From NCBI GenBank assembly GCA_026125625.1, contig JAHCKU010000097.1:1-9126 (forward strand): 9,126 nt of DNA, given 5' to 3'. The position numbers and the translations under genes were made by a program. This stretch comes from Burkholderiales bacterium (lineage in GTDB: Bacteria > Pseudomonadota > Gammaproteobacteria > Burkholderiales > SHXO01). The number at the start of each line of letters is the position of its first letter. Within the stretch, counting starts at the first letter, position 1. Under the pieces are notes generated by a model. It worked only from the letters and a program-made list of their open reading frames with translations, did no database searches and was not told the origin of the DNA. Shown piece by piece: positions 1 through 6,694 of the stretch.

Positions 1-1
1 G

Positions 2-319
2 AGCCTGTCGGGCGGCGAACGACGGCGCGTGGAAATCGCGCGAGCGCTGGCGACGCATCCGCGCTTCATCCTGCTGGATGAGCCGTTTGCGGGAGTCGAT
101 CCGATCGCTGTGCTCGACATCCAGCGCATCATCCGGTTCTTGAAGGAAAGGCAGATCGGCGTGCTGATAACGGACCACAATGTGCGAGAAACCCTGGGCA
201 TCTGCGACCGGGCCTACATCATCAACGATGGTGCCGTGCTCGCTTCCGGAGCGCCCGAGGAGATCGTCTACAATGAAAGCGTAAGAAGGGTGTATCTGGG
301 CGAGCATTTCCGGCTCTAG
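2..319 (+). CDS. lptB: LptB, LPS export ABC transporter ATPase (5' end outside window)
   Basis: This is the C-terminal 105 residues of the cytoplasmic ATPase that, with LptFG, extracts lipopolysaccharide from the inner membrane and pushes it along the Lpt bridge to the outer membrane. The fragment opens with the ABC signature (LSGGE, residues 2-6). It continues with the Walker B/D-loop segment (ILLDEPFAGVDPIAV) and the H-loop (ITDHNVRETL), and ends in YLGEHFRL, a tail typical of LptB. Walker A lies upstream of the window, so the true start is not visible; the GTG at 29 is internal. The stop is TAG at 317-319. Position directly before rpoN is the classic lptA-lptB-rpoN order. The identification is firm because the signature motifs, the C-terminal tail and the context agree. 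No terminator with a T-run separates it from rpoN, so read-through is likely. Confidence 0.96.
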   Translation, partial: SLSGGERRRVEIARALATHPRFILLDEPFAGVDPIAVLDIQRIIRFLKERQIGVLITDHNVRETLGICDRAYIINDGAVLASGAPEEIVYNESVRRVYLGEHFRL

Positions 320-373
320 CAACCTGTCACGTCCTCCATCCGGGTCGGTTCACCCGCAACGCCTCCAGCCCTC

Positions 374-1828
374 ATGAAGCACTCCCTCCAGCTCAAGCTG
401 TCCCAGCACCTCACGCTGACTCCGCAGCTGCAGCAGTCGATCCGACTGCTCCAGCTCTCGACCCTGGAATTGAATTCCGAGATCGAGCGCTTCCTGCAGG
501 AGAATCCCCTGCTCGAACGCGAAGAAACGGGCGAGGAGGAAGTCGTCGCGCAGCCCATCGGTGTCCTCAACGGCGCCAGCGAGGCGGCGACGACGACCAC
601 GACCACCACCTCGTCCTCGTCGGAGGAAAACGAAAATCACGACAGCCGCGAGCCGGAGCAGGACTGGCTGCGCGACGATGCCGGCGGCAGCTACGGCGGG
701 CACGAAGGCGACGACGATTCGGATTTCCCGCAGGTAGCGGCCGGCTCGCAGAGTCTGCGCGAGCATCTGCTATGGCAGGTCAATCTGCTCAATCTGTCGG
801 AACGCGACAAGCGTATCGTCACGTTGCTGGTCGACACGCTCGACGACGACGGCTATCTCACCCAGGATCTGGACGAGATCGTCGAAATGCTGCCGCAGGA
901 GATCGAGATCGATCGGGACGACCTGCAGATCGGGCTCAGATACCTCCAGCAACTGGAGCCGATCGGTGTCGGCGCGCGCAACCTGTCCGAATGCCTGGCC
1001 CTGCAGCTGCAGGGGCTGCCCGCAGATACGCCGTTTCGCTGCGAGGCTCTCGTCACGGTACGCGAGCACCTCGACCTGCTTGCTGCGCGCGACTACTCCA
1101 GACTCAAGAAGCTGCTCAAATGCAATGACGACATCCTGCGCGGGACGCAGCAGCTCATCATCAGCCTGAATCCGCGCCCGGGGTCGAATTTCTCGGACGA
1201 GGAAGCGCGCTACATCGTGCCCGACGTAGTGGTCAAGAAGACCAAAGGCATGTGGCGCACGTCGCTCAATCCGGACGCGATGCCCAAGCTGCGCATCAAC
1301 CGCATGTATGCCGACATCCTGCATCGCAATCGCGACGCCAGCCTGCAGCAGCTGGCCGGTCAGTTGCAGGAGGCGAAGTGGCTGATCAAAAACGTGCAGC
1401 AGCGCTTCGACACCATCTTGCGGGTGTCGCAGGCCATCGTCGACCGGCAGCGGCATTTCTTCGAACACGGCGAAGTTGCCATGCGCCCGCTGGTGCTGCG
1501 CGAGATCGCCGACACCCTTGGCCTGCATGAATCGACCGTCTCGCGCGTGACCACGCAGAAGTTCATGCTCACCCCGCGCGGGATCTTCGAGCTCAAATAT
1601 TTCTTCGGCAGTCATGTCACCACCGAGACCGGCGGAGCCTGCTCGGCCACCGCGATCCGTGCGCTGATCAAGCAGCTGGTGGCCGAAGAGGACACACGCA
1701 AGCCGCTGTCGGACAGCCAGATCTCGGAGATCCTGGGCAAGCAGGGCATCGTGGTGGCGCGACGGACCATCGCCAAGTACCGGGAATCTTTGCAGATCCT
1801 TCCGGTCAACCTGAGGAAGTCGATCTGA
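374..1828 (+). CDS. rpoN: RNA polymerase sigma-54 factor RpoN
   Basis: Alternative sigma factor that directs RNA polymerase to -24/-12 promoters and needs AAA+ activators to open them. The 484 aa length is normal for the family. Region I (about residues 1-50) is Gln/Leu-rich and starts with the expected LQLKLSQHLTLTPQLQQ pattern, which fixes the ATG start even though no good Shine-Dalgarno precedes it. Region II (about 51-120) is acidic and carries an unusual Thr7-Ser4 run at 73-83. The core-binding domain follows (about 120-300). A helix-turn-helix lies at about 373-396 (LREIADTLGLHESTVSRV) and recognises the -12 element. The RpoN box ARRTIAKYRE at 462-471 reads the -24 element and is perfect. 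The gene lies 54 nt after lptB; the gap holds only a weak 5-bp inverted repeat (341-345/352-356). hpf follows after 116 nt, as in many proteobacteria. Confidence 0.98.
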   Translation: MKHSLQLKLSQHLTLTPQLQQSIRLLQLSTLELNSEIERFLQENPLLEREETGEEEVVAQPIGVLNGASEAATTTTTTTSSSSEENENHDSREPEQDWLRDDAGGSYGGHEGDDDSDFPQVAAGSQSLREHLLWQVNLLNLSERDKRIVTLLVDTLDDDGYLTQDLDEIVEMLPQEIEIDRDDLQIGLRYLQQLEPIGVGARNLSECLALQLQGLPADTPFRCEALVTVREHLDLLAARDYSRLKKLLKCNDDILRGTQQLIISLNPRPGSNFSDEEARYIVPDVVVKKTKGMWRTSLNPDAMPKLRINRMYADILHRNRDASLQQLAGQLQEAKWLIKNVQQRFDTILRVSQAIVDRQRHFFEHGEVAMRPLVLREIADTLGLHESTVSRVTTQKFMLTPRGIFELKYFFGSHVTTETGGACSATAIRALIKQLVAEEDTRKPLSDSQISEILGKQGIVVARRTIAKYRESLQILPVNLRKSI

Positions 1829-1911
1829 CCGGATCTGCGCTGCCGCCGGCGTAGTCGTCAGTCATGACGCTCGCGACGGTTGCCGCGCACGAGGATATCC
1901 GCTAGGGTTAA

Positions 1912-1930
1912 CTTGGTAATATCTACCAAG
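1912..1930 (+). promoter_or_regulatory. Perfect inverted repeat just upstream of the hpf ribosome binding site
   Basis: CTTGGTA (1912-1918) and TACCAAG (1924-1930) are exact reverse complements around a 5-nt spacer. The repeat ends 3 nt before the hpf Shine-Dalgarno AGGAG (1934-1938), and the hpf ATG is at 1945. It is AT-richer than its surroundings. It could be a protein operator or a 5'-UTR hairpin controlling hpf translation. No T-tract follows, so it is not a standard rpoN terminator. A poor sigma-70-like pair (TTGCCG 1880-1885, 17-nt spacer, TAGGGT 1903-1908) lies just before it, but that promoter call is weak. Confidence 0.5.
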
Positions 1931-1944
1931 AACAGGAGCGGTCG

Positions 1945-2268
1945 ATGAATCTGCAACTTACCGGGCATCATCTGGAAATCACGCCTGCCATCCGGGATTA
2001 CGTGACGGCAAAGCTGGAGCGCATCACGCGCCATTTCGATCACGTCATCGACGTAAATGTCATCATGTCGGTGGAAAAGCTGCAGCAGCGCATCGAGGCA
2101 AACGTACGCGTGCCGGGTAACGCCATCTTCTGCGAGAGCATCGATGCGGACATGTATGCCGCGATCGACGGCCTGGTGGACAAGCTGGACCGGCAGATCC
2201 TGCGGCACAAAGAGAAAATCGTCGGGCAGCGCCACGACGGGGCCAGCCGCCAGCACGACGTCGAATGA
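1945..2268 (+). CDS. hpf: Ribosome hibernation-promoting factor, short HPF type
   Basis: Small protein that binds the 30S decoding region in stationary phase or starvation, blocking mRNA and tRNA sites and promoting 100S ribosome dimers. The 107 aa product fits the short HPF/YfiA class and lacks the C-terminal dimerisation domain of long HPF. The N-terminus MNLQLTGHHLEITPAIRDYV is the family's opening strand and first helix. The segment KLERITRHFDHVIDVNVIMSVEK and the later DMYAAIDGLVDKLDRQILRHKEK are also characteristic, with the basic residues expected for rRNA contact. The ATG is well supported by AGGAG 6 nt upstream. The position right after rpoN is the conserved one, and many such genes are linked to nitrogen and carbon PTS regulation. 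The upstream inverted repeat may control it. hprK begins 9 nt after its stop, so the two are probably translated from one message. Confidence 0.96.
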   Translation: MNLQLTGHHLEITPAIRDYVTAKLERITRHFDHVIDVNVIMSVEKLQQRIEANVRVPGNAIFCESIDADMYAAIDGLVDKLDRQILRHKEKIVGQRHDGASRQHDVE

Positions 2269-2277
2269 ACCGCGCTC

Positions 2278-3219
2278 ATGCCCAGCGTCAGCGTCGCCCA
2301 GCTGTTCAAGGAGAATCAGGAGGCGCTCCAGCTGTCCTGGGTCGATGGCGAGAACTTCGCCGAGGCCGGGTTGGATACCCGCCACATCAACCAGTCCAAC
2401 GAAGGCATCATCGGCCACCTCAACTTCTACCATCCCAACTGGATACAGATTTTCAGCCGCACTGAGGCCGCCTATTTCGCCTCGATCAGCGGGGCGGAGT
2501 GCGCACAATCGCTCGCACGCCTGCAGGAGAGCGGCCTGGCCTGCATCATCGTCTCCGACAACGAGCCGGCGACACCGGCCCTGCGTGATTTCGCCGCGCG
2601 CATGCGCGTGCCGCTGATCGCCTCGGCGCTGCCGAGCCTGCAGATCATCTGGGTGATCCGCACCTATCTCGGGCGTGCGCTGGCGGAGTTCGTCACCCGT
2701 CACGGCGTGCTGCTGGACGTGCTCGGCATGGGCGTTCTGCTGACCGGGGACAGCGGTGTGGGCAAGAGCGAGCTGGCGCTGGAGCTGATCACGCGCGGCA
2801 GCGGCCTGGTGGCCGACGACGTGGTGGAGCTCTACCACATCGCACCCGAAACGCTGGAAGGCCGCGCGCCGGAACTGCTCAAGGACTACCTCGAGGTACG
2901 CGGCCTGGGCATGCTCAACATCCGCACCATCTTCGGGGAAACGGCAGTGCGCGTGCGCAAGAACCTCAAGCTGATCGTCCAGCTCGAGCGCCCCGTCGGC
3001 GGTGTCATTCCTGGCCTGGAGCGGCTGCCGCTCACCGCGAGCTTCGAGGAGATCATGGATGTGCGCGTGCGCAAGGTGGTCCTGCCGGTGGCCGCCGGAC
3101 GCAACCTGGCGGTGTTGGTGGAAGCGGCGGTGCGCAACTACGTCCTGCAGCTGCGCGGAATCGACAGCACGCAGGATTTCATCCAGCGTCAGGAGCAGCA
3201 CTTTGGCCGAGATTCGTGA
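2278..3219 (+). CDS. hprK: HPr kinase/phosphorylase
   Basis: Bifunctional enzyme that phosphorylates a serine of the PTS carrier HPr with ATP or PPi and also removes that phosphate. In proteobacteria it is thought to tune the regulatory PTS rather than sugar uptake. Its 313 aa length is normal. The N-terminal domain spans about 1-130, and the opening MPSVSVAQLFKENQEALQLSW matches proteobacterial HprK, supporting the ATG. The kinase domain contains RHGVLLDV with its conserved His (142), the Walker A/P-loop GDSGVGKS (157-164), the acidic VADD (178-181), the HprK signature LEVRGLGMLNIR (205-216), and the PVAAGRNLAVLVEAA segment (270-284). All key residues appear intact. No clear Shine-Dalgarno precedes it, so reinitiation after hpf 9 nt upstream is likely. 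ptsN, usually found here, is missing, which leaves the enzyme without a local PTS partner. Confidence 0.96.
   Translation: MPSVSVAQLFKENQEALQLSWVDGENFAEAGLDTRHINQSNEGIIGHLNFYHPNWIQIFSRTEAAYFASISGAECAQSLARLQESGLACIIVSDNEPATPALRDFAARMRVPLIASALPSLQIIWVIRTYLGRALAEFVTRHGVLLDVLGMGVLLTGDSGVGKSELALELITRGSGLVADDVVELYHIAPETLEGRAPELLKDYLEVRGLGMLNIRTIFGETAVRVRKNLKLIVQLERPVGGVIPGLERLPLTASFEEIMDVRVRKVVLPVAAGRNLAVLVEAAVRNYVLQLRGIDSTQDFIQRQEQHFGRDS
3191..3205 (+). promoter_or_regulatory. Strong Shine-Dalgarno with in-frame TTG, alternative rapZ start
   Basis: AGGAG at 3191-3195 lies 7 nt before a TTG at 3203-3205 that is in frame with rapZ. This is better spaced than anything preceding the conventional ATG at 3248. 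Use of this TTG would overlap the end of hprK by 17 nt and add 15 residues (MAEIRELGLGGGPGP) before the family N-terminus. The extension has no known role. The match is exact, but whether ribosomes use it is inference. Confidence 0.4.
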
Positions 3220-3223
3220 GCTG

Positions 3224-3246
3224 GGCCTGGGCGGCGGCCCCGGGCC
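3224..3246 (+). other. GC-rich hairpin covering the ribosome-binding region of the rapZ ATG
   Basis: GGCCTGGG (3224-3231) pairs with CCCGGGCC (3239-3246), eight pairs including one U-G wobble, around a 7-nt loop. It ends one base before the rapZ ATG at 3248 and so occupies the place where a Shine-Dalgarno would be. It could block initiation at the ATG unless ribosomes from hprK open it, or it could simply be coding sequence if the upstream TTG is the real start. Confidence 0.4.
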
Positions 3247-3247
3247 G

Positions 3248-4090
3248 ATGCGCGTCATCCTCGTCACCGGCATGTCGGGGTCGGGCAAGAGCGTCGCGCT
3301 CGCCGTGCTCGAGGACGTCGGCTACTACTGCGTGGACAATCTTCCCGCCAACCTCCTCGGCGAGGTGGTGGATTTCCTGGCACGTACCGGGTACCTGCGC
3401 GTTGCCGTGAGCGTGGACGTGCGCAGCGGGCCGGCCACCCTGCGCGAGCTGCCCGACTCGATCGCCGATCTGCGCCAGCGTCAGATCGACCTGCGCGTGC
3501 TGTTTCTCGACGCCAAGACCGACACCCTGGTCAAGCGCTTCTCCGAAACGCGCCGCCGCCATCCACTATCCGACGAGACGCAGACGCTGCCCGAATGCAT
3601 CGCTGCCGAGCGTCAGATGCTGCAAGGCGTGCTGGCGCAGGCGCATCGCATCGACACCAGCGACCTGTCCACCAATGCGCTGCGCGCCTGGGTCAAGGAT
3701 TTCGCCGGTCTGCCCGGCGTGGGCATGACCCTGCTGTTCCAATCCTTCGGCTTCAAGCACGGCATCCCGCTCGACGCCGACCTGGTGTTCGACGCGCGCT
3801 GCCTGCCCAATCCGCACTACGATCCGGTCCTGCGCCCGCTCACTGGACGCGACCGGCAGGTGGTGGCCTTCATGGAGAACATCCCTGACGCCGGTAAGAT
3901 GCTGAGCGACATCACCCGTTTCGTGGAAAGCTGGCTGCCGTGTTACGTGCGCGACAATCGCAGCTATCTGACGGTGGCCATCGGCTGCACCGGCGGCCGT
4001 CACCGTTCGGTGTACTTCGTGGAGATGCTGGCCAGGCATTTCCGCACCACGCTGCCTGTGATGGTGCGCCATCGCGAGCTGGGCGCGTGA
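3248..4090 (+). CDS. rapZ: RapZ, RNase adapter / P-loop nucleotide-binding protein
   Basis: In enterics RapZ binds the small RNA GlmZ and recruits RNase E to it, so tuning glucosamine-6-phosphate synthase and cell-wall precursor supply; outside enterics its target is less clear. The product is 280 aa (family about 284). The start MRVILVTGMSGSGKSVAL aligns with the family N-terminus, with Walker A GMSGSGKS at residues 8-15, followed by LEDVGYYCVDNLPANLL. The C-terminal RNA-binding part carries SFGFKHGIPLDADLVFDARCLPNPHYDP and IGCTGGRHRSVYFVEML, both highly conserved. The ATG start is chosen on alignment, but it has no Shine-Dalgarno and sits behind a hairpin; a TTG at 3203 with AGGAG is the alternative. 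It lies 28 nt after hprK, and its stop overlaps the next start in a GTGA, so it is in the middle of a coupled operon. Confidence 0.95.
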   Translation: MRVILVTGMSGSGKSVALAVLEDVGYYCVDNLPANLLGEVVDFLARTGYLRVAVSVDVRSGPATLRELPDSIADLRQRQIDLRVLFLDAKTDTLVKRFSETRRRHPLSDETQTLPECIAAERQMLQGVLAQAHRIDTSDLSTNALRAWVKDFAGLPGVGMTLLFQSFGFKHGIPLDADLVFDARCLPNPHYDPVLRPLTGRDRQVVAFMENIPDAGKMLSDITRFVESWLPCYVRDNRSYLTVAIGCTGGRHRSVYFVEMLARHFRTTLPVMVRHRELGA

Positions 4091-4758
4091 GAGCAGCCAT
4101 TGCAGCGCTTGCGCTCACGGGGCTGCTGTCTGCGACACCAGCCTCTGCGGCTGAGTGGACGCGCGTGCCGGCCAGAGACCAGCACGAGCACTACTACGAC
4201 CGCGCCAAGCTGGTCATCGAAGGCGACCACGTCACCTATTGGCGGCGCGTGATATTCCGCACGGCGCAACCGGTCAGCGGCGGACTGGCGCGCACGGCAA
4301 TGTATCGTGAGCGCATCGACTGCGCACAGCACACCCATCGCACCCTGGGCTATCTGCTGTACGGCCAGGACGGCAACGTGCTCGACAACGTGTACGCACC
4401 AGACGCTGCCGCCGAGCCGATCATCCCCGAGACCGTGGGCGATCGTTTCGAGCGCCTGATGTGCGCCATGGTCGAGCGCGAACGCACGCGCCAGCAAGCT
4501 GCGGGGCGTGCCGAGGCAGCCGCGAAACCGACGCAGGAGCGCGACGTGGACAGCCTGACCCCGGCGCAGCTGCACGAGGAGATCGTCCGGCTCGAGCAGC
4601 GCCTGGAGCAGTTGCGCATGCGCCTGAATACGTCGGGTTCACCCACTGCGCTGCGCGAAGAACCCATGCCCCCTGTCCCGCCGCCTGCACCCGTACCACC
4701 GATGCCGCAGGCCGCGGCCGGACAGCCGGTACTGCCCGCCGGCACCCCTCATCCATGA
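4087..4758 (+). CDS. Exported protein with adhesin-E-like domain, coiled coil and Pro-rich tail
   Basis: Function unknown. The 223 aa product starts at a GTG whose last two bases form the rapZ stop (GTGA), the only start that yields an intact signal peptide. Residues 1-21 are a clear Sec signal (hydrophobic core, then ATPASA before AEW). Residues 23-128 run WTRV...HYYDRAKLVIEGDHVTYWRRVIF...RERIDC...YLLYGQDG...LMC. This resembles the surface-adhesin protein E-like fold in its opening Trp, its YYD followed by a VxYW strand, and two cysteines (79, 126) that may form a disulfide. A charged helix at about 158-181 (LHEEIVRLEQRLEQLRMRL) looks like a coiled coil, and the last 35 residues are rich in Pro and Ala. 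It is probably periplasmic. The adhesin-E similarity is recalled pattern matching, not a search result. ubiX follows with an ATGA overlap. Confidence 0.8.
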   Translation: MRAAIAALALTGLLSATPASAAEWTRVPARDQHEHYYDRAKLVIEGDHVTYWRRVIFRTAQPVSGGLARTAMYRERIDCAQHTHRTLGYLLYGQDGNVLDNVYAPDAAAEPIIPETVGDRFERLMCAMVERERTRQQAAGRAEAAAKPTQERDVDSLTPAQLHEEIVRLEQRLEQLRMRLNTSGSPTALREEPMPPVPPPAPVPPMPQAAAGQPVLPAGTPHP

Positions 4759-5369
4759 GCGACACCGTCGCGCTGGCCTTCCCCGGCGCCTCCGGCATGC
4801 CCTACGGCATCCGTCTGCTCGAATGCCTGCTCGCAGCCGGCGTGCGCGTGCAGCTGCTGTACTCGCAAGTGGCGCAGATCGTGGCACGGCAGGAGATGGA
4901 TCTTGCGCTGCCGGCGCGCGCCAAGGAAGCAGAGGCGTTCTTCGCCGAGCGCTATCGCACGGCACCGAGACAGCTGCGTGCATTCGGACGCGAGGAGTGG
5001 TTCGCGCCGGTGGCCTCGGGCTCGAATGCGCCGGATGCCATGGTGGTATGCCCGTGCAGCATGGGCACGCTGGCCGCGATCGCCCAGGGCCTGTCGGACA
5101 ATCTGATCGAGCGTGCGGCCGACGTTGTCCTCAAGGAATCACGCCGCCTGATCCTGGTGCCGCGCGAGACGCCGTTCTCCGTCATTCATCTGGAGAACAT
5201 GCTGCGGCTGGCGCGCGCCGGCGCCGTCGTCCTGCCGGCCAACCCCGGCTTCTATCATCATCCGCAACGCGTCGAGGACGTGGTGGACTTCGTGGTCGCA
5301 CGCGTCCTCGATCAGCTGCGCGTGCCGCACACGCTGATGCCGCGCTGGGGGGCGGAAAGCAGCGATTGA
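4755..5369 (+). CDS. ubiX: UbiX, flavin prenyltransferase
   Basis: Transfers a dimethylallyl group to reduced FMN, making prenylated FMN, the cofactor for UbiD-type decarboxylases such as the one in ubiquinone synthesis. The 204 aa length is typical. Seen motifs: GASGMPYGIRLLE (11-23) for the FMN phosphate, the SGS at 88-90, VVCPCSMGTLAAIAQGLSDNLIERAADVVLKE (97-128), LVPRETPFS (134-142) with the conserved Arg-Glu, and PANPGFYHHP (161-170). These together define the flavoprotein family of UbiX/Pad1. The ATG overlaps the preceding stop (ATGA) and has no obvious Shine-Dalgarno of its own, so translation is likely coupled. No ubiD lies in the window. It is the last gene of the plus-strand block and faces mutY. 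Confidence 0.96.
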   Translation: MSDTVALAFPGASGMPYGIRLLECLLAAGVRVQLLYSQVAQIVARQEMDLALPARAKEAEAFFAERYRTAPRQLRAFGREEWFAPVASGSNAPDAMVVCPCSMGTLAAIAQGLSDNLIERAADVVLKESRRLILVPRETPFSVIHLENMLRLARAGAVVLPANPGFYHHPQRVEDVVDFVVARVLDQLRVPHTLMPRWGAESSD

Positions 5370-5373
5370 ACGA

Positions 5374-5389
5374 GCAGGTCGAAACCTGC
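5374..5389. terminator. Short hairpin between convergent ubiX and mutY
   Basis: GCAGGT (5374-5379) and ACCTGC (5384-5389) pair around a CGAA loop in the 41-nt gap between two facing genes, 4 nt after the ubiX stop. No T-run follows on either strand, so it is a weak candidate for a bidirectional terminator or an RNA 3'-end stabiliser. Confidence 0.4.
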
Positions 5390-5410
5390 ACCATCAACCA
5401 TAGCCGAATT

Positions 5411-6544
5411 TCATCCCGACCGCGTGCCGGGAGCAGTCAGCAGATCACCATGCAATGTGAGCAGGATCCGGCGTACCGGCACCGGCACGGCCGCACCGAG
5501 CGCATCCGCCGGCGTCAGCCATAGACGTCCCGGCTGCTCTGCACGCGGCGGCCGCACCCCCTGCGCCAGCAGGGGCCGGATGCGCAGGCGGAAATGGGTG
5601 AAGCCATGCTCGATCACACCCAGTGTCTGCACGTGCTCGACGGCGATGCCGAAGCGCGCCATCACCTGTTCGGGCAACTGCTCGGCATCGATCTCCGGAA
5701 AGCACCACAGCCCACCCCAGATACCCGGCGCCGGCCGCTTCTCCAGCAACAGCTCGCCATCGGCATGCAGCACCAGCAGATGCGTCTCACGCTGCGGCAG
5801 CACCTTGGCCGGGCGCGCCGCCGGCAGTTCGCCGGTGCGCTGCTGGCGCAACGCCAGGCAGCTGTCGCGCAACGGACAGGCAGCGCAGCCAGGTGAATGA
5901 CGCACGCATAGCTGTGCGCCCAGATCCATCAACCCTTGGGTGTACGCCTCGATGTCGGTCTGCGGCAGCAGTGCCTCGGACAGTGCCCACAGCGCCTGCT
6001 CCACGCGACGCTCGCCAGGATAGCCGTCGATCGCGAAATGGCGTGCCAGCACGCGCTTGACGTTGCCGTCGAGGATGGCATGCCGCTGTCCATAGGCAAA
6101 GGCACAAATCGCCGCAGCGGTGGAGCGACCGATCCCCGGCAGTGCCTGCACTGCCTCCAGCGAACGCGGGAAGCCGCCGCCACCGGCCATCACCGCCTTC
6201 GCAGCGGCGTGCAGGTTGCGTGCACGTGCGTAGTAGCCGAGCCCGGCCCAGGCTTCCAGCACGGCATCTTCGCTCGCCGCCGCCAGTGCCTGCAGGTCAG
6301 GGAAGCGCGCCAGGAAACGCTGGTAGTACGGCACCACCGCCGCCACCTGCGTCTGCTGCAGCATGATCTCGGACAGCCAGATGCGGTACGGATCGCGCGT
6401 GTTCTGCCAGGGAAGATCGTGGCGTCCGTGTACGCGCTGCCACGCGATCACGCGCTGCGCGAAGCTCGCATCCGCCCCGGCGGCAGCCGATGCTGCGAGC
6501 GCTGCGCTCCTGGGTACTTCGGGCGCTGTTCGATCCAACTCCAC
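5411..6544 (-). CDS. mutY: MutY, A/G-specific adenine glycosylase
   Basis: Base-excision repair enzyme that removes adenine mispaired with 8-oxoguanine, preventing G:C to T:A changes. With a GTG start at 6544 it is 377 aa. The segment WLSEIMLQQTQV holds the catalytic Glu (residue 59). The helix-hairpin-helix LPGIGRSTA is followed by ILDGNVKRVLAR with the catalytic Asp (159). The 4Fe-4S ligands C213-X6-C220-X2-C223-X5-C229 are all present. The C-terminal NUDIX-like domain (about 250-370), with GIWGGLWCFPE and HGFTHFRL, checks for 8-oxoG. The GTG at 6544 is preferred because AAGGA sits 9 nt upstream and homology begins about 25 residues later (SFAQRVIAWQ). An in-frame ATG at 6628 would give 405 aa with an Arg/Val-rich extension not expected in MutY. 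It is the last gene of the minus-strand block. Confidence 0.95.
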   Translation of the reverse strand: MELDRTAPEVPRSAALAASAAAGADASFAQRVIAWQRVHGRHDLPWQNTRDPYRIWLSEIMLQQTQVAAVVPYYQRFLARFPDLQALAAASEDAVLEAWAGLGYYARARNLHAAAKAVMAGGGGFPRSLEAVQALPGIGRSTAAAICAFAYGQRHAILDGNVKRVLARHFAIDGYPGERRVEQALWALSEALLPQTDIEAYTQGLMDLGAQLCVRHSPGCAACPLRDSCLALRQQRTGELPAARPAKVLPQRETHLLVLHADGELLLEKRPAPGIWGGLWCFPEIDAEQLPEQVMARFGIAVEHVQTLGVIEHGFTHFRLRIRPLLAQGVRPPRAEQPGRLWLTPADALGAAVPVPVRRILLTLHGDLLTAPGTRSG

Positions 6545-6647
6545 GCGTTTCTTTCCTTCGAGCAGGCCAAGTCGCACGCGCACGCGCGGAAACCGGCCGG
6601 TGACGGTAACACCGCCGCAGCCTGCCATGCATCGCCACGCGCATCAA

Positions 6648-6668
6648 GGCGCAGCGTGCACCTGCGCC
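6648..6668 (-). terminator. Hairpin between the cohesin-like gene and mutY
   Basis: Perfect 7-nt arms GGCGCAG (6648-6654) and CTGCGCC (6662-6668) surround a 7-nt loop containing the palindrome GTGCAC. On the minus strand it begins 26 nt after the cohesin-like stop and is followed by TTGATG rather than a T-run. It may partly end or process the message between the surface-protein genes and mutY. The rest of the 150-nt gap (6545-6694) shows no convincing promoter; a short ATG-initiated frame from 6698 runs into mutY out of frame and looks spurious. Confidence 0.4.
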
Positions 6669-6694
6669 CAGACGCGCCCCACTCATCGCCGCAT

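Noticed and set aside
341..356. Inverted repeat CGGGT/ACCCG between lptB and rpoN as a terminator
   Set aside because: Five pairs only, no T-run, and the genes are normally co-transcribed.
770..1615. A 281-codon minus-strand frame opposite rpoN
   Set aside because: Mirror frame of a certain gene; no ribosome site or recognisable motif.
1856..1869. Inverted repeat CGTCA/TGACG after rpoN as a terminator
   Set aside because: Only five pairs and no following T-run.
1858..3288. A 476-codon open frame on the minus strand opposite hpf and hprK
   Set aside because: It lies antisense to two well-recognised genes; the composition is typical of the mirror frame of GC-rich coding DNA and no domain is recognisable.
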